A stretch of 9,991 nt of DNA from an uncultured Armatimonadota bacterium (GCA_946478935.1 CAMLEL010000047.1:1-9991); one strand, 5' to 3'; shown: positions 1-6,577, numbered from the stretch's first letter. Notes: generated by a model from the letters alone, not told the origin. Program-made: numbers and translations.

Positions 1-73
1 GACGCCCAGCTACAACGTCTGAGCTTCCATAGGTTCAAGAACCATGACCTGAACTCCGAAAGGAACAGGGTTC

Positions 74-87
74 TGCGCTTGAGCGCA
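74..87 (-). terminator. Weak candidate terminator hairpin after the exported-protein gene
   Basis: A short inverted repeat, TGCGCT-tg-AGCGCA, lies just past the stop codon of the minus-strand exported-protein gene. It can fold as a 5-bp stem with a 4-nt loop. No clean U-tract follows on the minus strand, only a loosely pyrimidine-rich stretch, so this may be a weak or Rho-assisted end. The other bases from 1 to 92 show no ORF I can support on either strand. Confidence 0.22.
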
Positions 88-92
88 AGGCT

Positions 93-677
93 TTAGAGCT
101 CTTCATCTCCCCAGAAAACGCCGCTGTCGGGCCTTTGTGTACCAGAAGACTCGATTGCCGTCACAACGAATCGGAGAATGACTCCTGTTTTTCCCGTGTA
201 AGTTACCTCTGGTATGTGTTGTCCCCGAGGTTTTTTTGCCTTCTTGAAAATCTTAAACTCGAACAAGTCGTCTCCCGGCCCAAAGTAAGCGTAATCCGTT
301 ACATCTTTCTTGGTCAAGTACGGCTTTTGAGTCACAGGATCTATTGCCAAAATGAAAATGTCCATTCGAAGCTTGATCGAAGCCTCACGCTCAACGTTTG
401 ACTCCAACATCACTTCCACTTCTTTTGGCGGAAAGACTCGGGTTTCCTCTGGACCCAAAATTGTGGGATCTAGAGGATCGGGTCCTGGCGGAGGTAATAC
501 GGTAACGGGCTCATAGCCGTTAAAAGTCATCAAACCCACATCGAACGTCGCGGCAGCGGCTTTGTCCTTCGTTGTATAGAATTTGGGCCTCTTCTTTTCT
601 TGCATCGAAGCAAAGACGAGGGCAATGCAACAGCATGCGAGGCATGCTACGAGAATTCGAAATTTCAACTTAATCAT
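93..677 (-). CDS. Hypothetical exported protein, 194 aa
   Basis: I do not recognise this protein. It starts at ATG (675-677) behind an AGAGGT ribosome-binding site (687-682) and ends with TAA. Residues 1-23 form a Sec-type signal peptide: a Lys/Arg n-region (MIKLKFR), a Cys-rich hydrophobic core (8-22), and a V-F-A site giving probable signal peptidase I cleavage after Ala23. There is a possible lipobox-like LVAC at residues 9-12, but it comes before most of the hydrophobic core, so a lipoprotein is unlikely. The mature part has a proline-rich linker around residues 60-85, then alternating hydrophobic and charged residues consistent with a small beta-sandwich (about 86-185). There are no catalytic motifs or transmembrane helices. 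It is probably periplasmic or extracellular. Base composition is visibly more AT-rich than in the neighbouring genes. It is on the same strand as the cyclase gene upstream but separated by about 100 AT-rich bases, so an independent unit is likely. Confidence 0.72.
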   Translation of the reverse strand: MIKLKFRILVACLACCCIALVFASMQEKKRPKFYTTKDKAAAATFDVGLMTFNGYEPVTVLPPPGPDPLDPTILGPEETRVFPPKEVEVMLESNVEREASIKLRMDIFILAIDPVTQKPYLTKKDVTDYAYFGPGDDLFEFKIFKKAKKPRGQHIPEVTYTGKTGVILRFVVTAIESSGTQRPDSGVFWGDEEL

Positions 678-710
678 GTGAACCTCTGCGGTCAGAAACT
701 GACTGGAGTA

Positions 711-724
711 TTTATATCATATAA
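711..724 (-). promoter_or_regulatory. Candidate -10 region and AT palindrome upstream of the exported-protein gene
   Basis: The minus strand here reads TTATATGATATAAA. It contains two overlapping -10-like hexamers, TATGAT (721-716) and TATAAA (716-711), inside a perfect 13-bp palindrome (712-724). A start near 705-709 would give a leader of about 30 nt that includes the AGAGGT ribosome-binding site. I find no good -35 hexamer at 16-18 bp, so an activator or a weak promoter would have to be assumed. Confidence 0.28.
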
Positions 725-779
725 GTATTTTGATTGCATCGTTAGTTTTTTATCTAAATTTGTGCCAATTGAGTTTGCA

Positions 780-3368
780 TCATCGAATATTGACTTGACT
801 TGCGATGGTTACACATGACTCCAGCGCCCGGTCAAAGTCAGCCTGGCGGCCCGACTTGACCTTGGGCAGATTCGGTCCGACCGCTTCGCCGATGAGCCGT
901 TGCTGATGGTCGCTGAACGGAGAACCCGTTCGTTTCTGACACGCCAAGGCAAAGCCCACACACTCGGCAGCCTGCTCGAATTGACCCTGCCGACTCAAAA
1001 CCACACCGAGCAAAATCGCTGCACTGGCAAACGCCATCTCATCGTGAACCGACCGCCAACGCGGAAATGCTGACGCCAATGCTTGCATCGCCTGATCGAG
1101 TTCACCCAACTGTAACATGGCCTCGGCGGTATTGCCATCTGCAATCGACAAACCGCCAGCATCGTCGATGTCTACAAGGATCACCCGGGCCCGTTCGATC
1201 CACTCCAGCGCCGGCACGGGCTGATGCTGATCGAGATGGAGTCTCGACATACTCATCATTCCCCGACTCCTTTCGAACGGTTCGCCGACCGAGTCGTAGA
1301 GGTGATTCGCTTCGCTGAGCCACTTTTGAGCCTCAGCGTACTTTGCCTGGACCAGATATAGCAGTCCAAGGTTGTGGACCGTGGCCGCAAGATCTCGCTC
1401 GCGCCCGAGATTCTTAAACTGGGATGCCGATCCCTCGAATTCGGTTGCCGCTTGCCCATAATCGCCTAGCCGCCAATGGAAGGTAGCGAGCGTTCGCCGA
1501 GCGACGGCCAGGTTATATACATCACCGGCTCCGACCTTGGCGATGGCTCGTTCGAGCCAATCTACTCCGTGCCGAAACAGGCCCAGCCGCAGAAAGAAAT
1601 GCCGCAAACTTAGCGCCATCGCGAGCGCGCCTTCAGGGTCGGATTCGATGAGCGATTCGTAGGCCAACTGGAAATTGGGAAGGTCCAATTCGAACTGCTG
1701 GAGCCAATTCGACTGCTCTGGTCCCCGAAATTTCGGCTCGGTTCGCTCTGCCAACTTTGCGAAGTGGCTCGCGATGCTCATCCGGACTTGATGCGCCCGA
1801 TCTCCCAACTTGCGCTGGGCAAACTCGCGGACCGTTTCGAGCATACGAAATCGTTTCGGTCCGGGTGCCTCAACTGGAATCACCATAGACTTTCGAACGA
1901 GCGATGCCACGAGTTTTTGAATCTGGGTGATTTCGAGCGACTCCGTGCCCGACGCAGCATCAATTGTCCAAGCGGTGGCGAATAAGGAAGCATTTTCAAG
2001 GAGTCGTCGCTCGGGCTCCGAGAGGAGTTCGAAGCTCCATTCGTAAACATCGGCCAACGTACGGTGCCGACGGTCAACATCGCGCTCGCTGGATTCCAGA
2101 CCTGCGGGATCGCGGGTGAACATGCCAGGCAGGTCGGCGATTGGCGCCCAGTCCAAATTGGATGCTGCGATCTCGATCGCAAGCGGAAGGCCGTCAACTG
2201 AACGACATACCTTTGCCACCACCTCGTAATTGATCTGTGTCAGCCGGAATCGTTCGTCACGGAGCGTAGCGCGCTCCTCGAAGAGTCGAACGGAGTCAAA
2301 GTTCCGTCCCTCGTCAAATGTGGAGTTTTCGGCCGGAACCGGCAGAGGCTCGAGCGGCATTTGTGCCTCGCCGCTCAGTCGCAGGCCTTCTCGAGAAGTC
2401 GCGAGAATCTTGATGTTTGGAAACTTGCGCAGCCATTTGCCCGCGACGCTTGCTGCGTTATCGATCAGATGCTCGCAGTTGTCCAGAATCAGAAGGTATG
2501 GCTTGTCGGGTTCGATTGGGATTGTATTCGGCAACCCGGCCGAACCCGTAATCGCGAAGCAGATTGCTTCTTCGATCTCTTCTTGCGTAGTCAACGGAAC
2601 GAGGTCTACGAAAAACGTGCCGCCATCGAAATGCTCAAGGTGCTCAGCCCCAACTTGGATGGCGAGCCGGGTCTTGCCTGAACCACCAGCGCCTATGATC
2701 GTTGTAAGGCGATTTCTCGCCACAACTTGATAGGTGCGTTCGATCTCGCTTTTGCGTCCGATGAAAGAAGAAATCTGGATCGGTAGGTTATTCGGGTGAT
2801 AGTCAGCCGATTTCAGATGCGGAAATGCTTTTGGCAGGCCGGGAGCGTTCACCTGAAAGATTCGCTCGGGGTGGAGCAGATCCCGGAGTCGATGATTTCC
2901 GAGGTCGGCAAACTCAATTCCCGGTATCACCGACTCCGTCACCTGCGAACGAACAGATTGGCTGACGATCGTTTGCCCCCCGTGCGCTGCACCGCGGAGC
3001 CTCGCGCATCGGATAACCGGCAAGCCATAGTATGTTCTGCCTCTAAGGTCCGCTTCGCCGCAGTGCACAGCGGCACGAACTTTCACTTCGACTCCAGGAT
3101 TCCATTTGAAATTGGAGACCGCCTGCTGGATGGCAATCGCAGCAACGACTGCGTCTGATGGCTTTTCGAAGACACAAAAGTGTGAATCCCCTTCACCCTT
3201 TTCGAGGATCACGAATCCAGAGTGCTTCCTTGTTTCGTCCGAGACGATTCGATCCAAACGCTCAATCGCTTCCCGAGCTTTGAGTTCGTCCGCTTCATGC
3301 ATGGCCGTGCTCCCCTCCACATCGGTGAAGAGAAACGTAACTGAACCAGTTGGCAACAGCTTGCTCAA
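780..3368 (-). CDS. Class III cyclase domain / NB-ARC (STAND) ATPase / TPR regulator, 862 aa
   Basis: This looks like a cytoplasmic signalling protein; the ligand and output are unknown. Residues 8-175 are a class III adenylate/guanylate cyclase homology domain: metal-binding Asp16 in FTDVEGST, Asp61 in GEGD, Lys57 and Thr112 at the adenine-recognition positions, and Arg123 in CARLR. The transition-state Asn expected before it (V-N-x-A-A-R-L) is Ile119, so catalysis is doubtful. Residues 195-515 are an NB-ARC/STAND ATPase: SFIGR at 201-205, Walker A GAGGSGKT at 226-233, Walker B LLILDNCEH with Asp296, ATSR at 323-326, GLPLA at 393-397, and a winged-helix-like RMLETVREFA segment. Residues from about 530 to the end are alpha-helical, TPR-like repeats. 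No C-terminal LuxR helix-turn-helix is present. The start is TTG (3366-3368): an in-frame TAG lies three codons upstream, and the cyclase domain begins eight codons later. TTG at 3354-3356 is a possible alternative. There is no Shine-Dalgarno. Confidence 0.9.
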   Translation of the reverse strand: MSKLLPTGSVTFLFTDVEGSTAMHEADELKAREAIERLDRIVSDETRKHSGFVILEKGEGDSHFCVFEKPSDAVVAAIAIQQAVSNFKWNPGVEVKVRAAVHCGEADLRGRTYYGLPVIRCARLRGAAHGGQTIVSQSVRSQVTESVIPGIEFADLGNHRLRDLLHPERIFQVNAPGLPKAFPHLKSADYHPNNLPIQISSFIGRKSEIERTYQVVARNRLTTIIGAGGSGKTRLAIQVGAEHLEHFDGGTFFVDLVPLTTQEEIEEAICFAITGSAGLPNTIPIEPDKPYLLILDNCEHLIDNAASVAGKWLRKFPNIKILATSREGLRLSGEAQMPLEPLPVPAENSTFDEGRNFDSVRLFEERATLRDERFRLTQINYEVVAKVCRSVDGLPLAIEIAASNLDWAPIADLPGMFTRDPAGLESSERDVDRRHRTLADVYEWSFELLSEPERRLLENASLFATAWTIDAASGTESLEITQIQKLVASLVRKSMVIPVEAPGPKRFRMLETVREFAQRKLGDRAHQVRMSIASHFAKLAERTEPKFRGPEQSNWLQQFELDLPNFQLAYESLIESDPEGALAMALSLRHFFLRLGLFRHGVDWLERAIAKVGAGDVYNLAVARRTLATFHWRLGDYGQAATEFEGSASQFKNLGRERDLAATVHNLGLLYLVQAKYAEAQKWLSEANHLYDSVGEPFERSRGMMSMSRLHLDQHQPVPALEWIERARVILVDIDDAGGLSIADGNTAEAMLQLGELDQAMQALASAFPRWRSVHDEMAFASAAILLGVVLSRQGQFEQAAECVGFALACQKRTGSPFSDHQQRLIGEAVGPNLPKVKSGRQADFDRALESCVTIASQVNIR

Positions 3369-3377
3369 TGCAAGCTA

Positions 3378-3406
3378 ATGGTAGAAAGGTTTTCGCAATT
3401 TGGCAA
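3378..3406 (-). promoter_or_regulatory. Sigma70-type promoter for the cyclase/ATPase gene
   Basis: On the minus strand, -35 TTGCCA (3406-3401, 5 of 6 consensus) is followed after exactly 17 bp by -10 TACCAT (3383-3378, 4 of 6). Transcription would start about 6-8 bases past the -10, around 3370-3372, only 2-4 nt before the TTG start at 3368. This would be a nearly leaderless transcript, which matches the missing Shine-Dalgarno. It is inferred from sequence only. Confidence 0.45.
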
Positions 3407-3411
3407 TTGCG
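3394..3411. promoter_or_regulatory. 18-bp palindrome overlapping the -35 box (candidate operator)
   Basis: CGCAATT-tggc-AATTGCG is a perfect 7-bp inverted repeat with a 4-bp spacer, centred on the -35 hexamer (3401-3406) of the cyclase/ATPase promoter. A dimeric repressor bound here would block RNA polymerase. A second small inverted repeat, GGCAA-tgt-TTGCC (3415-3427), lies just upstream in the direction of transcription. I cannot name the regulator. Confidence 0.4.
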
Positions 3412-3436
3412 CGAGGCAATGTTTGCCACCAAATCC

Positions 3437-3467
3437 AAAAAAAGTGGGCCGCTGGGGGAAGCGGCCC
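3437..3467 (-). terminator. Strong intrinsic terminator, minus strand
   Basis: On the minus strand a perfect 8-bp GC-rich stem, GGGCCGCT (3467-3460) with AGCGGCCC (3453-3446), closes a 6-nt TCCCCC loop. It is followed two bases later by seven consecutive T (3443-3437). This is a textbook Rho-independent terminator for leftward transcription. It lies 61 nt after the stop of the small minus-strand ORF ending at 3528, and about 30 nt upstream of the -35 of the cyclase/ATPase promoter. It could end the transcript of that ORF and insulate the cyclase gene, or act as an attenuator for the cyclase gene. Confidence 0.85.
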
Positions 3468-3484
3468 GATATTAGGAGGTTATT

Positions 3485-3516
3485 CTCGTTCCGGGCCTCT
3501 CCTTCCCGGGTACGAG
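3485..3516 (-). other. Two-part stem-loop with SD-like loop upstream of the terminator
   Basis: The minus strand can fold as CTCGT...ACGAG (outer 5 bp), a small internal loop, CCGGG...CCCGG (inner 5 bp), and a 9-nt loop AAGGAGAGG. The loop carries an SD-like AGGAG, and a complementary CTCCT lies shortly after it (3478-3474), so an alternative pairing is possible. Another small hairpin, CGCCT-taaa-AGGCG (3524-3537), contains the stop codon of the small ORF. Together with the terminator these form a row of three stems. A 3'-UTR structure, a small RNA or a leader element are all possible, and I recognise no known RNA family. Confidence 0.35.
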
Positions 3517-3527
3517 TTCACCGCGCC

Positions 3528-3806
3528 TTAAAAGGCGTCGTGGCTGATCGCGAAGCGGACGTCAAACATTTCCATGGCACGGCTTGACGAATTGCAAGCC
3601 AGAGTGTCCATCCTGATCATTCCTGCAGGAGCAAACAGCGATAAACTCGCCGCAAACAAGAGATACCAAAGAATCAATACAGGTTCGCCATACTTTTCCG
3701 CCCGGGCCGGTCGCGGGGGGATCGCGCCGACCGCGGGCATCGAGCGAGCGGTTAAGAGACCTTTCTTCCACAGGGTTTGAATCGCCTTCATCGCAAACAA
3801 GATCAT
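3528..3806 (-). CDS. Small hypothetical membrane protein, 92 aa (uncertain)
   Basis: I do not recognise this ORF and it may not be a gene. It runs from ATG at 3806 (alternative ATG at 3791) to TAA at 3528. A basic, proline-rich segment (about residues 14-37) precedes one predicted membrane helix (about 42-64, YGEPV to FAPAG), then a short tail. In its favour: third codon positions are mostly G or C, a strong minus-strand terminator follows 61 nt after the stop, and it would be transcribed divergently from the propeller gene. Against it: no convincing Shine-Dalgarno (only a weak GGGTG), and another minus frame (3562-3813) and a plus frame (3574-3780) are open over the same stretch. The terminator could equally end a non-coding transcript. 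Confidence 0.33.
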   Translation of the reverse strand: MILFAMKAIQTLWKKGLLTARSMPAVGAIPPRPARAEKYGEPVLILWYLLFAASLSLFAPAGMIRMDTLACNSSSRAMEMFDVRFAISHDAF

Positions 3807-3855
3807 TAAACACCCGGGGCAGGTTCAGGCAACGCTGTCCAAGGATGTGTAATCG

Positions 3856-3907
3856 GACTATCTTTCGTTAGTCGTTACCGCGCAGGAGGGAAATCTGCTA
3901 ACCTGCG
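3856..3907 (+). promoter_or_regulatory. Structured upstream region of the propeller gene
   Basis: Two small inverted repeats sit between the divergent starts: GACTA-(8 nt)-TAGTC at 3856-3873 and CGCAGG-(15 nt)-CCTGCG at 3881-3907. The loop of the second carries AGGAGGG (3884-3890), a strong SD-like sequence with no start codon close behind it. TGTAAT (3848-3853) is a possible -10, but the matching -35 is poor. The rest of the 3807-3926 gap shows nothing else I can name. Confidence 0.25.
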
Positions 3908-3926
3908 TCGAAGGAATATTTCGAGA

Positions 3927-5471
3927 ATGAAACGAGCCCTTATCTCTTTCGCATTTCTTGCGTCGCTCGTCGTTTGTTCCCCAGCTCAATTCGAAGGACA
4001 AAGTCGTCAGACCGGCCCATGGGCCAACATTCTGAGCGTCCTTCGACCACGGTCGCTGGGGCCCACAAACATGGGCGGACGCATCATGGATATCGCGGTC
4101 TATGGAGCGCGACCTCAGATCTTCTACGTGGCAACCGCATCAGGCGGACTCTGGAAAACAGAGAACGCCGGCACCACTGTACAACCTGTCTTCCAAAATG
4201 AGACGACTGTCTCGCTTGGAGCCGTTGCTGTCAGCCAGAAAGATCCCAACCTCGTCTGGGTGGGCACTGGTGAGGGAAGCAGTCGAAACTCGACGGCCTG
4301 GGGGGATGGCGTCTACCGATCGACGGATGGCGGCAAAACCTGGACCAACATGGGTCTGCGCGAAACAATGCACATCACACGAGTGGTGATCGATCCGCGC
4401 AACAACGACACGGTGTATGTTGGAGCGCTTGGTCGCCTCTGGGGGCCCAACCCAGAGCGAGGCGTCTTCAAGACCACTGATGGTGGCAAAACTTGGAGCC
4501 ATGTCCTGAAAGTCGACGACACCACTGGCGTGGCGGAGTTGATTCAGAACCCCAAGAAACCCAATGAGCTCATTTGTTCGATGTGGTCGCGAGTTCGACA
4601 GGCTTACGATTTCACCAGTGGCGGGGCAACTTCCGCCATCTACAAATCGACCGATGCCGGCAAGACTTGGAAAAAGATCACCAAAGGTCTGCCAGAGGGC
4701 CCGTTGGGCCGACTCGGACTGTCCTATCACGAAGCCGATCCAAGCCACGTTGTGGCCACGGTCGAGTACCGCCCGAAGGACGCAAGTGAGCGCCAAGGCG
4801 CCACGCAGATGAATGGTGGCGGGATCTACATCAGCAGGGATGGCGGAGAGTCATGGACGCGCCAAACCGGATTGAATCCAAGGCCGTTCTACTTTAGCCA
4901 GCCGCACTGGGATCCCGTCGACAAGAATCGAATCTACGTGTTGGGTGTCAGCCTGCACGTGAGCGATGACATGGGCAAGACGTTCCGCACGATGAACGCC
5001 AATGTCCATGCAGACAACCATGCCTTTTGGATCGATCCCAAAGATAACCACACCGTCTACGTTGGGAACGATGGAGGCGTATACGTATCGCGAGACCGCG
5101 GAGTCAAGTGGACTCACATCAACAATATCGTTGCATCGCAGTTCTACGCCGTGGCGTTCGATATGCGGAAACCCTATTGGGTGTATGGTGGCCTCCAAGA
5201 CAACGGTTCATGGGGCTATCCGACTCAAACGATCCGTGGTTCGATGCCTACAACGTGGGTGGCGGTGACGGCTTCCATGTCCAAGTCGACCCCAACGATT
5301 GGACGACCCTCTATTCCGAATCTCAGGGAGGAGCGGTCTCGCGGCAAGATCAGAAGTTCGGCGGCGGCCGATCGATTCGGCCTCGCCCAGCCCAGGGCGA
5401 GCCACCCCTGCGATTCAACTGGTCGACACCGATCCTCCTTTCACCTCATAACTCGACCACCGTCTTTGTAG
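3927..5471 (+). CDS. 5' part of the frameshifted propeller gene
   Basis: This is the open frame as it stands, 514 codons. Family-like sequence runs to about codon 435 (base 5231). It covers the signal peptide and the first seven or so Asp-box blades, ending at YGGLQDNGSWG. The last ~80 codons to the stop at 5471 are out-of-frame sequence without propeller character, rich in Ser, Arg and Pro. If the shift is real, the product would be a truncated propeller with a foreign tail, probably unstable. Confidence 0.7.
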   Translation: MKRALISFAFLASLVVCSPAQFEGQSRQTGPWANILSVLRPRSLGPTNMGGRIMDIAVYGARPQIFYVATASGGLWKTENAGTTVQPVFQNETTVSLGAVAVSQKDPNLVWVGTGEGSSRNSTAWGDGVYRSTDGGKTWTNMGLRETMHITRVVIDPRNNDTVYVGALGRLWGPNPERGVFKTTDGGKTWSHVLKVDDTTGVAELIQNPKKPNELICSMWSRVRQAYDFTSGGATSAIYKSTDAGKTWKKITKGLPEGPLGRLGLSYHEADPSHVVATVEYRPKDASERQGATQMNGGGIYISRDGGESWTRQTGLNPRPFYFSQPHWDPVDKNRIYVLGVSLHVSDDMGKTFRTMNANVHADNHAFWIDPKDNHTVYVGNDGGVYVSRDRGVKWTHINNIVASQFYAVAFDMRKPYWVYGGLQDNGSWGYPTQTIRGSMPTTWVAVTASMSKSTPTIGRPSIPNLREERSRGKIRSSAAADRFGLAQPRASHPCDSTGRHRSSFHLITRPPSL

Positions 5472-6514
5472 GTGCGAATCGGTTGTTCAAGAGCGTGAAT
5501 CGAGGAGACTCATGGAAGGCGATCAGCCCAGACCTGACAACCAACAATCCGGAGAAATTGCGACCGGGTCGCAATTCTGTCACGCCTGAGGACACTGGAG
5601 CCGAGCGGCATTGCACGATCATCACGATCACCGAGTCGCCAACTAAGCCTGGCCTCATCTGGGTCGGTACCGACGACGGATTGGTGTGGGTGACCAAAGA
5701 TGACGGCGTGAACTGGGAAAACGTCACGAAAAACATTCCCGACCTGCCCGAGTTCACGTGGTGCAGTCGCGTCTCGGCTTCCAAGTTTGCGGAGGGTCGA
5801 TGTTACGTCACGTTCGACGGCCACAGAAACAACGATTTCAAGCCCTACGTATACGTGACTGAAGATTACGGTAAGACTTGGACCAAACTGCACAACAGCT
5901 TGCCCGAGTTCGATTCAACCTATGTGATCAAAGAGGGCCTGAACAATCCCGATCTGCTGATTCTGGGTTCCGAAATGGGACTTCGATTCTCAATGGATCG
6001 CGGCAAGACTTGGGCGAAATTCGTAAACGACTTCCCGACGGTCTCAGTGCATGACGTTCAGATTCACCCACGAGATCTGGATTTGGTCATCGCCACGCAT
6101 GGCCGAGGCTTGTGGACCATGGACATTGCTCCATTGGACCAGTTGACCACGGAAAACATTGGCAAGGACGTGTTTATGGTCAAGCCACAACCGGTCTATA
6201 ACCTGGGCCGGATGGCGGGCGCGCCGTGGGACGGGGACGCAATCTTCCTTTCCACCAACACCCAACCGGGGACGACGATCTTTTACTGGCTCAAGGCAAA
6301 GGCGACCGGTGACGTGAAAATCTCGGTGCAGGATGCAGCAGGTACGCAGATCACGGAACTCACGGGTACCGGACAGGAGGGCCTGAATGCTGTCCGCTGG
6401 AATGGGCGCGTGCGTGGGCGCGTCGCCGATCCGGGCGACTACCGTGTCGTGCTTACCGTCGGCGGCAAAGAGTACACGACCAGCATCAAGGTCGATAAGG
6501 CCGACGGCGTCTAG
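5210..6514 (+). CDS. 3' part of the frameshifted propeller gene
   Basis: This frame is open from at least 5108, but family-like sequence only starts near 5231 (DPWFDAYNVGGGDGFH). ATG at 5210 is the nearest in-frame start and has no Shine-Dalgarno, so independent translation is unlikely. It carries the second half of the propeller, with Asp-boxes SVNRGDSW, TKDDGVNW, TEDYGKTW and SMDRGKTW, an ATHGRGLW segment typical of the end of these propellers, and the FlgD/Ig-like C-terminal domain. No signal peptide precedes it, so by itself it would stay in the cytoplasm. Confidence 0.65.
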   Translation: MGLSDSNDPWFDAYNVGGGDGFHVQVDPNDWTTLYSESQGGAVSRQDQKFGGGRSIRPRPAQGEPPLRFNWSTPILLSPHNSTTVFVGANRLFKSVNRGDSWKAISPDLTTNNPEKLRPGRNSVTPEDTGAERHCTIITITESPTKPGLIWVGTDDGLVWVTKDDGVNWENVTKNIPDLPEFTWCSRVSASKFAEGRCYVTFDGHRNNDFKPYVYVTEDYGKTWTKLHNSLPEFDSTYVIKEGLNNPDLLILGSEMGLRFSMDRGKTWAKFVNDFPTVSVHDVQIHPRDLDLVIATHGRGLWTMDIAPLDQLTTENIGKDVFMVKPQPVYNLGRMAGAPWDGDAIFLSTNTQPGTTIFYWLKAKATGDVKISVQDAAGTQITELTGTGQEGLNAVRWNGRVRGRVADPGDYRVVLTVGGKEYTTSIKVDKADGV

Positions 6515-6528
6515 TCGTCGGCAAATTG

Positions 6529-6563
6529 GAACCGGCGAATCCCTTCGCCGGTTCTTTCTATTT
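6529..6563 (+). terminator. Intrinsic terminator between the propeller gene and rsmG
   Basis: GAACCGGCGAA (6529-6539) and TTCGCCGGTTC (6544-6554) form a perfect 11-bp stem with a TCCC loop, followed by the U-rich TTTCTATTT (6555-6563). It begins 15 nt after the TAG of the propeller gene. It ends only 25 nt before the rsmG start codon, so it also sits in the rsmG leader. Confidence 0.85.
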
Positions 6564-6577
6564 CAGTCTCTATGAGC

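Larger units (their letters stand above)
3927..6514 (+). pseudogene. Secreted Asp-box (BNR/VPS10-like) beta-propeller, split by a -1 frameshift
   Basis: Read through the shift, this is one protein of about 862 aa. It begins with ATG (3927) behind AAGGA (3911-3915) and a Sec signal peptide (residues 1 to about 20, MKRALISF...CSPAQ). About ten Asp-box motifs (S-x-D-x-G-x-T-W type) follow, for example STDGGKTW, STDAGKTW, TEDYGKTW and SMDRGKTW. These are typical of sortilin/VPS10-like and glycosyl-hydrolase-like propellers. A C-terminal FlgD/Ig-like domain (about the last 70 aa, containing NAVRWNGR and PGDYRV) ends the protein. The family is usually annotated as glycosyl hydrolase or WD40/YVTN/BNR-like repeat protein, and the substrate is unknown. 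Frame 3 encodes up to GGLQDNGSWGYPTQT, and frame 2 then continues DPWFDAYNVGGGDGFH, so one base appears missing near 5215-5240. No classical slippery heptamer fits. It is either a real lesion or an assembly error. A terminator follows the stop by 15 nt. Confidence 0.82.

Noticed and set aside
1..92. Short minus-strand reading frame starting at ATG near base 45
   Set aside because: It would encode only 11 residues before a stop, with no recognisable content.
2230..2730. Plus-strand open frame of 166 codons opposite the NB-ARC region
   Set aside because: It is Ser/Arg-rich low-quality sequence antisense to a clear ATPase domain with Walker motifs. It is a shadow frame.
3437..3926. Known structured RNA (tmRNA, SRP RNA, RNase P RNA, 6S RNA) or tRNA in the gap
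   Set aside because: None of the conserved sequence signatures of these RNAs could be found, and no cloverleaf with a T-loop consensus is visible.
4140..4796. Long minus-strand open frame (218 codons) inside the propeller gene
   Set aside because: It lies wholly opposite well-conserved Asp-box coding sequence and shows no recognisable domain or ribosome-binding site. It is a shadow of the codon bias.
5220..5240. Programmed -1 ribosomal frameshifting in the propeller gene
   Set aside because: No X_XXY_YYZ heptamer is in phase with the upstream frame, and I saw no obvious stimulatory pseudoknot. An indel or assembly error is simpler, though the question is kept as a finding.
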